A stretch of DNA of 64,000 bases from Phaseolus vulgaris (lineage: Eukaryota > Streptophyta > Magnoliopsida > Fabales > Fabaceae), in the NCBI RefSeq assembly GCF_000499845.2, contig NC_023756.2, positions 41,541,393 to 41,605,392 on the forward strand, written 5' to 3'. A program made the position numbers and the translations under genes. Below the pieces are notes generated by a model, which did not search any database, was not told where the DNA came from, and saw nothing but the letters and a program-made list of their open reading frames with translations. Each line of letters opens with the position of its first letter. Position 1 is the stretch's first letter. Positions 11,225 to 23,111 of the stretch are shown here, piece by piece.

Positions 11225-11440
11225 ATAAATTATTTTTCCAGTCCAATGGTGCTGAGATCCCACATCACCAAGTGTGTAAATCTCACTGTATAAGCTGGTT
11301 TTATGAGGTTGACTTGTGCTTAAAGTCTACTTTTTAATATGATATTAAAGTCATTTTAAATCTATCCAAGTGATTATTTCTTAGGCTTATAAAGTCATGC
11401 TATTGTGTCGTCATCCATAATATAATATAATGAAGAGGTG
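11225..11440 (+). repeat. Legume interspersed repeat, probable LTR end remnant
   Basis: GATCCCACATCACC, TATAAGCTGGTTTTATGAGG and CTTAAAGTCTACTTT are diverged forms of a repeat widespread in legumes. It is followed by TATGATATTAAAGTC, which looks like a decayed TGGTATCAGAGC initiator-tRNA primer site. It is therefore probably the end of an old LTR. The boundaries are approximate. Confidence 0.4.
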
Positions 11441-11529
11441 TGCTAGAGATTAAGAAATTTCATAATAAATATAATGGTCATATTTTAGACAATAATTTTT
11501 AAACGTTTATTGTTTGAAAAAAACATTGA

Positions 11530-11603
11530 CTACTCCAACCTACATTCACCTAAACAACGGATAGAAATTCGTTGCCTAAAGGATTAGGCAACGGGTTTTT
11601 CAG
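11530..11603. repeat. Hairpin-bearing transposon-end remnant
   Basis: A perfect 8-bp stem, GTTGCCTA/TAGGCAAC, lies at 11571-11592 with a 6-nt loop. On the minus strand the segment begins CACTGAAAAACCC at about 11603, which resembles a CACTA-type end. I did not find the other end. Confidence 0.35.
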
Positions 11604-13539
11604 TGTAGACTAACTCCAATTTTTTCATTATTGTTTAAAGTCATTAATATTGTAGTTACACTATGAAATAGTGGTGTTTCTACTCATGTTATTATTGTTG
11701 GTCTAACAACTAAATATGAAAAAAAAATTGTTGTGGTGTATAAACGATAATTATGTTTTTAGTGAAGACCAACTTAAGTTTAATATTATGTTTAATTTTT
11801 TTTACAAAAAGTCTAGGGCCTAAGATGAAGAAGGTAGAAGTTATATTCCTTTGTGGGTTTGACAAAGTCCCAAACAAGAAGGAAATAACCTTGAAAGTTC
11901 CCTAAACCAACACTACTCGTCAACTCTCGGACATAAAAGATACCTTCAATGCAACTCATCACAATCATTTGGCACACCATCATGTGTGTATGCTTGAACA
12001 TTTCAAAACCTTAAATATTTTTGAGTCTTTATACATAATTATTATTATTATTATTTTATTTATAAAAGCTTTCATATTAGATATTATTATGAATTTTTTT
12101 TTATATTACATCTTTTATAGGATTTTTTATAAAATTATTTAGGAAGAATGAAAAAAAATCATAAATTAAAATTTATTTTTAATATTAATTTATGTATAAA
12201 TAATAAAATTTTAGATAATTTATAAAAGAGTTCTACAAATTACTTTTTATATAAATTAACTTTTAGTTTAAGAAAAAAACAATTATCTTATTGCTTTTGT
12301 TTTTCTCTTATAAATTTCTGTTGAAAAAGTCTTTTAAACATATTGTTTACATAAACTTTTGTGGATAAGATTAGGTTTTGGTCTATCCTAGTGCAAATTT
12401 CTTAATTTCTTTTCTTATGGAACATGATAATGGGCCTAGAAGACTTTATATTTTTGTTGTGTATTGTGCCGAATACATGTTTACTTTGTTATATAATGAT
12501 TATATATATATATATATGTTTTTTAATACAAAATTATATTTTGAATGTTTAATTAATAATTAAAATTGTAATATTTCTTCAGTTTTAATTATTATTATCT
12601 AAAAGATGAAAGAAACTATTGATTGAAAGATATAGGTGGTTAAAAAAATGAAATGCACAAATAAAGATAATAAAAATGATTGTTCGAGAGGATTGAGACA
12701 TGTACTCTTTTTTAGTTACAAGAATACAGTGTGGAATCATATTTAAAATAAAAAATATAATAGAAAGAGTGATTAATTTATAATAAAGGAGTAAATCAAA
12801 TTAGTTAGACTTTGACTAATTTGATTCGATTTTTAAATGTGACAATAGACTCTTAATAATTTCAAAATTTTTGTTTTTGTTGTGACTAATAATTTAGTTT
12901 TTACATATTTTCTTCGGATATTTTAATATGGAACATCGATTGCTTTTCTTTTAAGATACTTAAAAACGGTAAGCATGTGTACTTCATGTTGCTGATGACT
13001 ATTAGAACATATCAATATATCATAAATGAATATCACGATTTAAGTATGGCTGAAAGATCAAACTAATATAATTGATTAATATAATTAGAGGATTAGTCAC
13101 TTTAAATTATATAATTATACATTCATAATTACTATATCTAATTTTTATATATCATCATCTTTATGGTCTAATGATATTTAAATCCCAAATCAATTTTGGA
13201 GAATATTATTGCACGTGAAGTTGATATAAATAATTATTATTTATTCTTTATAGTTAGTTTATTCAATTATATATAATCAATGTACGGTCAATATAATTAT
13301 TTTTTTATTAATAAAACTGAAGTTCATTATTATCTATGTTTATCATTATTTATAAGCAACATATGTAGATCCTTTTAGTGAGCTCGTCTTACTTGAACCA
13401 TATTACTTTCTCTCACAAAGAAACACTTATTCATGTGAAAGACCTCTCACTATTTGAGTGGTAATGCTTTAGAGAATTAATTCGACTTCACTCACTTGAG
13501 TTTGTTGGTCACCAAAGTAACCCTGACAAGTTAGTAGGA
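11604..13539. other. AT-rich intergenic stretch
   Basis: No gene recognised. Short (TA)n at 12503-12520. A few Met-started frames of about 60 codons show no homology I know. Confidence 0.5.
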
Positions 13540-13825
13540 AAGTGAACTTTAAACCTAACTCAATCTTATAAAATTAGTTTATAAGACGAGGTTTGCACCC
13601 ACTTATATACTATTAAATGTCCTTAACTCTAGTCGATGTGAAATCTCCAACACACACCCTTCACGCCGAGACCTGTCAACTCGTGCGTGAGACTACATAT
13701 TTATGGGAAGTGAATTTTAAGTTTAACTCAATCTTATAAAATCGGCTTAAAAGATGAACTTTGCATCCATTTATATACTATAAAATGTTTTTATCTCTAA
13801 TTGATATGTGATCTCTAACATAAGT
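13540..13825 (-). repeat. Two tandem copies of the legume LTR-like repeat
   Basis: AACTCAATCTTATAAAAT recurs at 13557 and 13729, and each time is followed by a TTTGCACCCACTTATATACTA-like stretch and a TCTCCAACA-type end. These are minus-strand copies of the repeat at 11.2 kb, about 170 bp apart. They probably remain from one or two LTRs. Confidence 0.45.
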
Positions 13826-15618
13826 TTAAGAAATATTAAACACATCGCCTACTTAACACTTAAGTTACCACATTGCTACATGAGCGAGAATATATGATTG
13901 CATGGTTTAATGTGTTTCAAAATCTACATGTTCCTATAAGAAAAAATATTATATTGACATTTTTCTCACTCTAATCTATAAGTTATTTCTTGAACGAGAC
14001 ACTTTATCGCTAAAGTGATTATAATGTTGCTCGAGCAGTTACACTTAATATGTGTAACTATTACACTCAACTTAAGTGTTGCTTTAACGACACTAGTCCA
14101 ATGTTTTAGCAATATCCATCCAAAAACACAAATGTCATACATGCAAAATATCAATTACAACACATATATTTAAAAACTTCAAAGCATGTTAGGCTCCAAA
14201 TATTTGTTGTATTATGTGCTTAAACTTTTAAAGATATATTTCAATTTTACAACAAAACAATTATAATATATATATAATTATATTCCAACATATACATCCA
14301 TTTAATAAAAATACATTTTTAAATGATAAAGAATATGTTCAGACTATTTTAATCTAAGTTGATACCTCCTTAGAATATAATTTTTCAATATAACAATTCA
14401 CTTATCAAATTTTAACAGTAGAAAATGTTGAAGAATAAAATTCTAGAGAAATAAAACTTATAATGAAATAAATAAAATTTTATTATCTATTTATAAACTT
14501 TTTATTATTTATCTATTAGAAAATTTATTTCTAAAGAAATTTTCAATTCTTTAAAAAAAAGATTTAAACATTTATTTAATACTTACGTTACAAAATAAGG
14601 TAAAAGTTTGTTTACCAAAGTTAATTAATTGATAAACTTTTAAATTAGGTGAAAAGAGTTGAAATTCTAAAAAATTGCAAACTAAAAACTACTCGACCGA
14701 ACTGAAACAGATAATAAAAGTTAATTGGCATAGTATAAAAAAATGGCATGCAATTAATTATTCGATTATATATAACATTTACATTTATTTTTTATCGTCT
14801 CTTAAAATTCAGGATAATAAATCTTAAAATTCCATAATATAAAAAAGTGAAAATTTGGGGATTTTTCGTAATCCTCTCAAATTATAACGATAAAAAAAAT
14901 AAAAGAAAGTTTTTAAATATTTTTTTAAAAAGTAAAATTTCAAATATGTCAATGGGAATAAAAATAGAGAAAATATGAACTCATACCCTGGTTAAAATAT
15001 TTATAAAAAATAAATTACGAATCAATAAAAAAAAAGTTAACGTATGTACAAACTTATTTTAGTTAAATAAGCTCAATGGTTTGTTAAACACTCTAAATGT
15101 TAATCAATGAAAAGAAAAAGTTACTAAAATGTGTTACTGAGTTCATCATAATCCTAAATTCCTTTAGAGTATAATTTGATTTTATACTAACATTGTTTAA
15201 ATATATGTTTGAGAATGAATTCATTTTCTAAACATGTCATTGGAAGAAAATTATTAATAAAAAGTTCATTTTAAAGATAATTAATGTCAAATAATTAGTA
15301 GCTAGATAATTAATGTCAAATATTAAATAAAAACTAATTTAAATTTTTTTATTAATAATAAAAAATAATTTATAAAATAGTATCTAACTTAATCAATATA
15401 ATATTAATTATTTTTAAAAAAAATTAGTTATTATCTAATAATTTTCTAATATTGGATAAAAAAATTATCTATAAAAAAAGAAGTTTCTAATTTAAACTTT
15501 CTTAAAAATAAAAATAAACAAGATAAACTTAATGTGATATTTACTTTTTATTCCCATAAAATATTGCATAAAGTATTCATTTAAAAATAAAAAATAAAAA
15601 ATTGTCCTAACTCTTTCT
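13826..15618. other. AT-rich intergenic stretch
   Basis: No gene recognised. A half copy of the AT-rich inverted-repeat MITE lies at about 15290-15475. The rest is low-complexity AT. Confidence 0.5.
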
Positions 15619-16784
15619 AGTAACACTTCAAAAATTGTATTTAACTATTACAATACAAGTTCTACATCTTCCTATATAAGTTTAGAATTTTTCAAAACAT
15701 TTCTAATACATGATTAGAACTTATAGAAATACAAATATTTACAATATAAGGTTCAAAACAATATCCTAAAGCCCTCCAGACCCTCTGACACCTGTATGAT
15801 CATTTATTCTTGTACGTAATACAGTCATCGCAGTTCACAACACAATAAGAAAAACAAGGGTAAGCTAATGAAAAGAAATTTCATAATATACTTAAAACAT
15901 GCAAAAAGAACCAATCAGACTAATAATTTATAAACATTTCTTTACATATTGTCCCGTCAAATTTCAATACCAATTCCGTCATTCATATATACCATATATG
16001 GATCTATTTTCAATCACAATTACTGGATTTTATTTCAATCCATACACTTTGATTTAATTTCAATCACTCTGACTACACATGAATCTGTCGTCTTCCAGAA
16101 GACTCATTGAATATGCCCATACCAGAGACTAACATCTAATCCATACATCAAGGATCAGAATAAGTTCAAACATCCAATACCAAGTGTCTACAGCGGAACC
16201 CGGCGTGTATGAACTACCTCATCAGTTTCTCACCACCTGATATCTTAGTCTATATGACTTAGATCATCAGTGAAGCTAGAAAGTATATCTGTTAAACATA
16301 GGCTTTTGATACTTAATGTACTATCAAACAACAACTCGTATATTATCCCAAATGTATGACATTAATTTCATACAATTTTCATTATTCATATATAATACAT
16401 AACATTTAAAAATTCATAACATTCAAGAACCTTTCCAACATCAAAAACAATATTTAACTTCCAAACTATCAAAATCTATTATTTATGCATGTTCACACAA
16501 CATAAAATCAAACAATTTTGATCAAATAACATCTCTTCAAGAGAAATTGAAACTTGAGACCACGTCCTCTCCACACCCAGATTTTCTAACCTAGGGTACT
16601 ATTGAAAGTTGAGAGGATTAATTTTCTCAACTGGTCCCACCAAAATTGATGACTAAATCCTAAAGAAAAATAGAGAATAAAGGATCTTTAAAGAAAAAAT
16701 GAACTTACTATATTTGAAAATCTGATTGGGTAGGGGGGGGGGGGGTTCTGTATTTCTTTCTTCTTATTTTTGTTTAGGGTTACA
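15619..16784 (-). repeat. 3' LTR of the Ty3/gypsy element
   Basis: It aligns with 21873-23111. The inner edge is fixed by GGGTTACA (16777-16784), the reverse complement of the TGTAACCC start, next to the polypurine tract and the GAGGATGAAAT coding end. The outer edge reads AGTAACAC where the other LTR has TGTAACAC, so the terminal TG is mutated. Compared with the 5' LTR it lacks about 120 bp near 16604, bounded by a short AGTTGAGAGG homology. A run of 13 G lies at 16733-16745. Confidence 0.88.
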
Positions 16785-16824
16785 TTATCTCCAACTACAA
16801 AAAATTTCATCCTCGAAAATGAAC

Positions 16825-18079
16825 TTACAAAAAGAGATTAGGGTATGATGCTCGTATTTCCTCTTCAATTTTCCAGGTGGAATCTCGAGAGATGAGATCC
16901 CACAATACTTTCACCATGGGAGTACTTTTTCCACGAAGTTGTTTTACTTGTGAATCTAAAATTCTAATTGGCTTCACTTCAAATGACATATTTTCTTTCA
17001 CCTGGATTGAATCAGACTCTAGTATGTGGTTGGGATCAGGTACGCACTTTCTTAGCTGGGATACATAAAAAATATTGTGAATGCTAGCTAAAGGAGGAGG
17101 CAAAGCAATTTCATAAGCCATTGGGCCTATTATCCTGAGAATTTGATAAGGTCCTATAAACTTAAGAGTCAATTTCTTAGATTTGATTGCTCTTCCTACA
17201 CCAGTGAATAGTGTAACTCTAAAAAAGACATGTTCACCCACAGAGAATTCCAAAGGTCTTCTTCTTTGGTTTGCATAAGATTTTTGCCTCTCGAGAGATG
17301 TTTTCAATCTTTTCTGAATCGTTTTGACCTTCTCATTGGTTTGTTGTATTAGTTTTGGTCCAATTACCACATTTTCACCATCCTGAAATCAACATAGAGG
17401 TGTCTTGCACTTTCTTCCATACAATGTCTTGAAAGGAGTCATTTCTATGCTTGCTTGGTAATTGTTATTGTAGGTGAACTCTACCAAAGGTAGAATTTCA
17501 TCCCAATTGCCCAAATGATCTAACACACAAATTCTAAGCAAATCCTCTAAGTAGTGGATAGTTCTCTTTGATTTTCCATCAGTCTGAGGATGGTATGCTG
17601 AACTAAGTCTGAGTTTAGTCCCCAAAGCTTCTTGAAGTGTTTGCCAGAATCTGGAGGTGAATCTGAGATTTTTATATGATATTATGTTGGATGGTACACA
17701 ATGCAATCTGACTATTTCATCTATGTGAATATGGGTCAACTTTTGCATAGAGATTCTCAAATCTATAGGTAGTAAGTGTACCGTCTTTGTCAACCTATCC
17801 TGACCCAAACAAAGTCATGCTTCCTCAAAGTACATGGTAAGTGGGTAACAAAATCCATTGAGATATTGTCCCACTTCCATACTGGAATGCTAACTGAGTT
17901 AACATGCCTCCAGGTCGTTGATGTTCAATCTTTGATTTCTGACAAGTCAAGCAAGCAACTATAAACTTGGCTACATCATTCTTCATGCCATGCCACCAAT
18001 AAGACTTCTTGAGATCTTGATACATCTTGGTCATTCCTGGATGTAAACCGAGTTTGCTTTTATGACCTTCAGATAACAC
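16825..18079 (-). pseudogene. Ty3/gypsy integrase and chromodomain-like tail, broken
   Basis: Three frames (18079-17825, 17808-17389, 17370-16825) together cover an integrase. The first has the HHCC zinc-binding region, with CLTCQKSK. The second has the core with SAYHPQTDG and LVEFTYNNNYQAS. The third has GPYQILRIIGPMAYEIALP and a tail PIRILDSQVKQLRGKST...STWKIEEEIRASYP that looks chromodomain-like. The core is dead: the conserved SDRD is SYKN here, and the glutamate in the usual SERT block is lysine (SKRT). Confidence 0.9.
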
Positions 18080-18220
18080 TGTTTGCTTTAGTTTATTATC
18101 CTATGGTATGCATATTCTATTTTTGAATCTCAAAATACCATCCACTCCTAAAGAGAAGTCGTTAGCTTTATCAATATTTAATAAGCCCAGAAAGTTCTTT
18201 AATTTTGAATCTTCCAAGTG

Positions 18221-18904
18221 CTATTCCTCCATCTTCTTCAAAAATTCATTAGTTATAACAAGTGTATTACAACTAATGCAATTCGAAGACATGGAAACCT
18301 CCAAATTCATACTATTGAAATCTTGAATCAATGCTAGCTCTCTAATCATAAGCGACGACATTTGTATCTTTTTACGACTCAACGCATTTGCAACAACATT
18401 TGCCTTCCCAAAATGGTATATTAGCTGGAAATCATAGTCTTTCAAAAATTCAATCCACCTCATATGCCTCATATTAAGCTCCTTTTAATCAAACAAATAC
18501 CTCAAGCTTTTATGATCACTAAACACATTAAAACTAACACCATAAAGAAAATGTCTCCATATTTTTAAAGCAAAGACAATTGTTTCCAATTCTAGATCAT
18601 GAGTTGGATAGTTTCTTTCATGCATTTTTAACTGACGAGAAGCGTAGTCAACAAATTTCTTATTTTGCATCAGAACACAACTCAATCCCTGATAGGAAGC
18701 ATCACAGAAAACTTCAAAAGACTGATTGGTATTAGGGATTGTCAATATAGGAGCGTTAGTCAATCTTCTTTTTAACTCATCAAAGTTTCTCTCACATTGT
18801 TCAGTCCATGCAAAAGGGTGATCCTTTCTAGTCAATTGGGTCAAAGGAGCCACTATTTTAGACAAGTCTTCTATAAATCTCCTGTAATATCCTCCTAACC
18901 CCAA
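18221..18904 (-). pseudogene. Ty3/gypsy RNase H domain, broken
   Basis: Frames 18904-18485 and 18472-18221. [20 protein letters not shown] is the reverse transcriptase connection. [18 protein letters not shown] starts RNase H with its aspartate, and YHFGKANVVANALSRK closes it. A stop separates the two frames at about 18485. Confidence 0.88.
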
Positions 18905-18940
18905 AAAGTTTCTAGTTTCTATAACAGTTTTAAGACGTTC

Positions 18941-19750
18941 TCACTTAAGTACAACCTCCACTTTAGAAGGATCTACTGATATTCCCTGTGCAAAGATAAC
19001 ATGTTTTAAAAATTGTATTTCTGACATCCAGAAGTCACATTTTGAAAGTTTAGCATATAATTGTTTTTCTCTCAAAATGTTCAGGAAAGTTCTAAGATGT
19101 TTTGCATGTTCTTCCCTTGTACGATAATAAATCACGATATCAGCTATGAACACTACCACAAACTTATCAAGGAAAGGTCTGAATATTTGATTCATATAAT
19201 CCATGAAGATAGTTGGAGCATTGGTCACACCAAATGACATAACCAGAAATTCATAGTGACCATATCTTGATCTGAAAACAGTCTTTTGAACATCTTTCAC
19301 TTTTACTAAAATATGGTGATAACCTGAGTGCAAATCTATCTTAGAAAAGACAATTGCCCTATGCAACTGGTCCATCAGATCGTCAATTCTAGGGTGAGGA
19401 TATTTATTCTTGATTGTTAACTTGTTCAACTGTTTATAATCTATGCATAAACAAGATGAACAATCCTTCTTCTTCAGTAATAACACAAGAGCTCCCCATG
19501 GAGAAACACTAGTTCAAATGAATTGTTTCTCCAATAAGTCTTCTAGTTGTTTCTTCAATTCAGTTAACTCTGTTGGTGCCATTCGATATGGAATAATTGA
19601 CACAAGGTCTACTCCATGAATTAAGTTTATTGCAAACTCTATCTCTCTTTTAGGTGGAAGTTCAAGAATCTCATCAGGAAATACATCCATAAAATTATGA
19701 ACAACAAACATATCTTTTTGTACTTTATCAGTAACTATAGAACAAGCCAA
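18941..19750 (-). pseudogene. Ty3/gypsy reverse transcriptase, broken
   Basis: Frames 19750-19514 and 19486-18941. VFPDEILELPPKREIEFAIN is the usual lead-in. [33 protein letters not shown] (motif A) and [13 protein letters not shown] follow. At the active site the conserved Y/F-x-D-D reads FIADIV: the first aspartate is alanine at codon 115 of the second frame (19142-19144). Reverse transcriptase activity is therefore not expected. Confidence 0.92.
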
Positions 19751-20497
19751 GAGTACAAAACATTTTGCACCTTCTTGTATCTCTCTCTCATACTGCTGAG
19801 TTGAGATAACCTACATTCCTTCTAATTTAAGGAAAATTAACTTCTTCTGACCACAACCTATAAAGAAATGATTAACAGACAACCAATTCATTCTCAAAAT
19901 AACCTCCAAATCTTTTAGAGGTACACAAATCATGTTGATCTTGTATCTCCACCCATCTATAATTATTGGACACTTAGCACACATAGAAGAAGTTACTATA
20001 ATACCTTATGTTGGTGTAGATACCACAAACTCGATTTCTAATTCTCGGATTGACAAATTAAGTTTCTTAGCACAATCAAAAGATATAAAAGAATGGGTTG
20101 CTCCATAATCAAACAATACAGATAACTGTGTTCCAAGGATAGCAAATACATCTAACAAGGCTATCAGATTGCGAAGCTTCGACTACACTAATGGCAAAAA
20201 CTTTGCCTGCTGCTTTGGGTTTCTGATTATTATTCTACTGCACTCCAGTATTATTTGGGGCCTCAAGTCTGGCAAAACATTCCTTCGTAGCATGACCATA
20301 TCTATTACATTTATCACGTGTAACGTTTGGCACTGGATGGGGACAAAGTTTAAGTATATGTTCCCCACCACACCTAAAACATTTGACATTTGGTAGCAAT
20401 TGAGAAGTAGGTCCTCCATTCCTGGAGAATTGAGGTTTGGAATAAAGCTTCTTTTTATCTTCATATTTGGGTGTGCTTCTAGAAGGTCCCCCACCAT
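19751..20497 (-). pseudogene. Ty3/gypsy zinc knuckles and protease, degenerate
   Basis: On the minus strand around 20395-20345 a frame reads CFRCGGEHILKLC, a zinc knuckle. A second one at about 20310-20275 reads CNRYGHATKEC, with Tyr replacing a Cys. Around 20120-20080 LFDYGATHSFIS marks the aspartic protease, where the active-site D-S/T-G has become DYG. Several stops and frame changes interrupt the stretch. Confidence 0.75.
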
Positions 20498-21229
20498 CTA
20501 CAGCTTAATAGCTCTACTACTACTATTTGTTAGACTCTCCACCATCTTTGCCTTCTCCACCAGAGTAGGGAATTTTCTAATGGACATTGGGACTACCACT
20601 TCCTTAAGCTCATGTCTTAATCCAAACTCATTTTTGCATCTCCAAGCTTTAGTCATAGTCTTGGTATAAAATCTAGTCAGATGTTTGAATCTCGTAGCAT
20701 ACTTAGTGACAGAAAGATCTCCATGCTCTAGTTGCATGAATTTAATCTCCTTTGCATATCTAACATTCTCAAGAAAATATTCCTCCAAGAATCTTGCTTT
20801 GAAGTTCTCCCAACTGGCATCTTTTCCTCTATCTTCCATCATTTGCTTCATGCTTATCCACCATAATTCAGCTTATTCAGTTAGTACATAAATGGTATAG
20901 GATAACTTCTTCTCTTCAAGACATTGAGTAGCTTCAAGGTTCTTTCTATGTCTCTCACCCACTGGTCTGCTTCATCTGGATTTACCTTCCCATTAAATTT
21001 GGGTGGATTGTGTCTCAAAAAAAATCCTCCAGACTAAAGATATGGGGTTGTTGACGAAATTGAGACGTTTATGTACTAATCTAGTTATTTCTAATTGATG
21101 AAGGGTGACCTGATGTTGTTGTGCCATACTAGCACTCTGTTGTTGCAAGGCTATTGCCATAATCTCTATTGCCCGGGCTAAGTTGGGCATATCTACTGGT
21201 GGAGGAGGAGCAGGTAGTCTACGTGCCAT
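20498..21229 (-). pseudogene. Ty3/gypsy gag, broken
   Basis: The start is MARRLPAPPPPVDMPNLARA at 21229. The capsid-like Retrotrans_gag core is at 20851-20498: WENFKARFLEEYFLENVRYA, then FMQLEHGDLSVTKYATRFKH. The segment joining the two frames (20993-20851) has stops. Confidence 0.85.
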
Positions 21230-21360
21230 CTTCTAAGCACATAAAGAAATGGGTTAGGAATGACTAAAAATTTCCAACTACATCTTTAAGACAAATTAAC
21301 TTAAAAGAAATAATCACACAAAACAACATCGAGACTTATCTCTAAAATGTACTCTAATTA

Positions 21361-21621
<261 letters not shown>

Positions 21622-21857
21622 TCATGCGTGTAGACCCTCAACACTCCATCAAGATTCTTTTCATTCTTAATACTTTCATCTTTATTCATAACAACTAGTT
21701 TGACTTAAACACAAACAAGATTTCAAAAAAAAACAACTTTGTCAAACACATTATTAGAAACTTTTAACTAATTATTGACACTAAAATTAAACAAAAATCT
21801 ACACACAAGAGAAACATGATAAACCCACTACCCTCAGGTCATCCTAAGATGAACCAG

Positions 21858-21867
21858 TCTGATACCA
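21858..21867 (-). promoter_or_regulatory. Primer-binding site (initiator Met tRNA)
   Basis: The minus strand reads TGGTATCAGA, ten bases complementary to the 3' end of plant initiator tRNA-Met, five bases inside the 5' LTR end. It fixes the orientation of the element. Bases 11 and 12 (CT) do not match the usual GC. Confidence 0.88.
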
Positions 21868-21872
21868 TTAAA

Positions 21873-23111
21873 TGTAACACCCAAAAATTACATCTAACTA
21901 TTATAATACAAGTTTTACATGTTCCTATACAAGCTTAGAGTTTTTCAAAACATTTCTAATGTATCATTAGAGCTTATAGAAATACAAATATTTACAACAT
22001 AAAATTCAAAACAACATCCTAAAGCCCTTTAGACCCTCTGAAACCTGTATGATCATTTACTCGTGTACGTAGTACAATCATCCCAGTTCACAACACAACA
22101 AGAAAAGCAAGGGTAAGCTAATGAAAAGAAATTTCATAACATACTTAATCCATGCAAAAAGAACCAATCAGACTACATTTATAATCATTTCTTTAAATGT
22201 TGTCATATACCAATTTCATCATTCATATAGCCCACACATGGATCTATTTTCAATCACAATCATTGGATTTTATTTAATCCATAACACTTTGATTTCATTT
22301 CAATCACACTGACTACACATGAATTCATCGTCTTCCAGAAGACTCATTAAGTATGCCCCTACCAGAGACTAACATCCAATCCATACATCAAGGACCGGGA
22401 TAAGTTCAAACATCCAATACCAAGTGTCTAGAGCGGGACCCGGTGTGTATGAACTCCTTCATCAACTTCTCACCACTTGATATCTTAGTCTATATGAGTT
22501 AGATCATCTGTTAAGTTAGAGGATCTCTATTAAACATATGATTTTCATACTTAATGTACCATCAAACAATAACTCATACATTATCTCAAATGTATGACAT
22601 CAATATCATACATATTTAATCATTCATATACAATACATATCAAAATCTCTAACAATATTTAACTTCCAAACTATCAAAATCTAATATTTATACATGTTCA
22701 CACAATATAAAATCAAACAATTTTATCAAATAACATCTCTACAAGAGAAATTAAAACTTGGGACCACGTTTCTTCCACATCTAGATCTTCTAACCTAGGA
22801 TACTATTGAAAGTTAAAGTTAGTTTTCCTTACCTTAATTGCTTGCTTTCCAAACAACCTCTAGAATTTTATCCCCTTGGTCTGTATAAGCTATATAAGTT
22901 ATCCAAACAGAACATAAAGTCAATATATAGTAGAATAAGTTGAGAGGATTAATTTTCTTAACTGATCCACCAAGATTGATGATTAAATTCTAAAACAATA
23001 GATAATAAATGATCTTTAGAGAAAAATGAACTTATTCTATTTGAAAATCTGATGAGGTACATTGATGTTTATGTGTTTCTTTCTTCTTCTTTTTTTTCTT
23101 CTTTTTTTACG
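21873..23111 (-). repeat. 5' LTR of the Ty3/gypsy element
   Basis: The inner edge TGTAACAC at 21873 is certain from the adjacent primer site. The outer edge is set by alignment with the other LTR, near TTTTTTTACG at 23102-23111, and may be off by several bases. It keeps the ~120-bp segment (about 22815-22940) missing from the 3' LTR. Confidence 0.82.
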
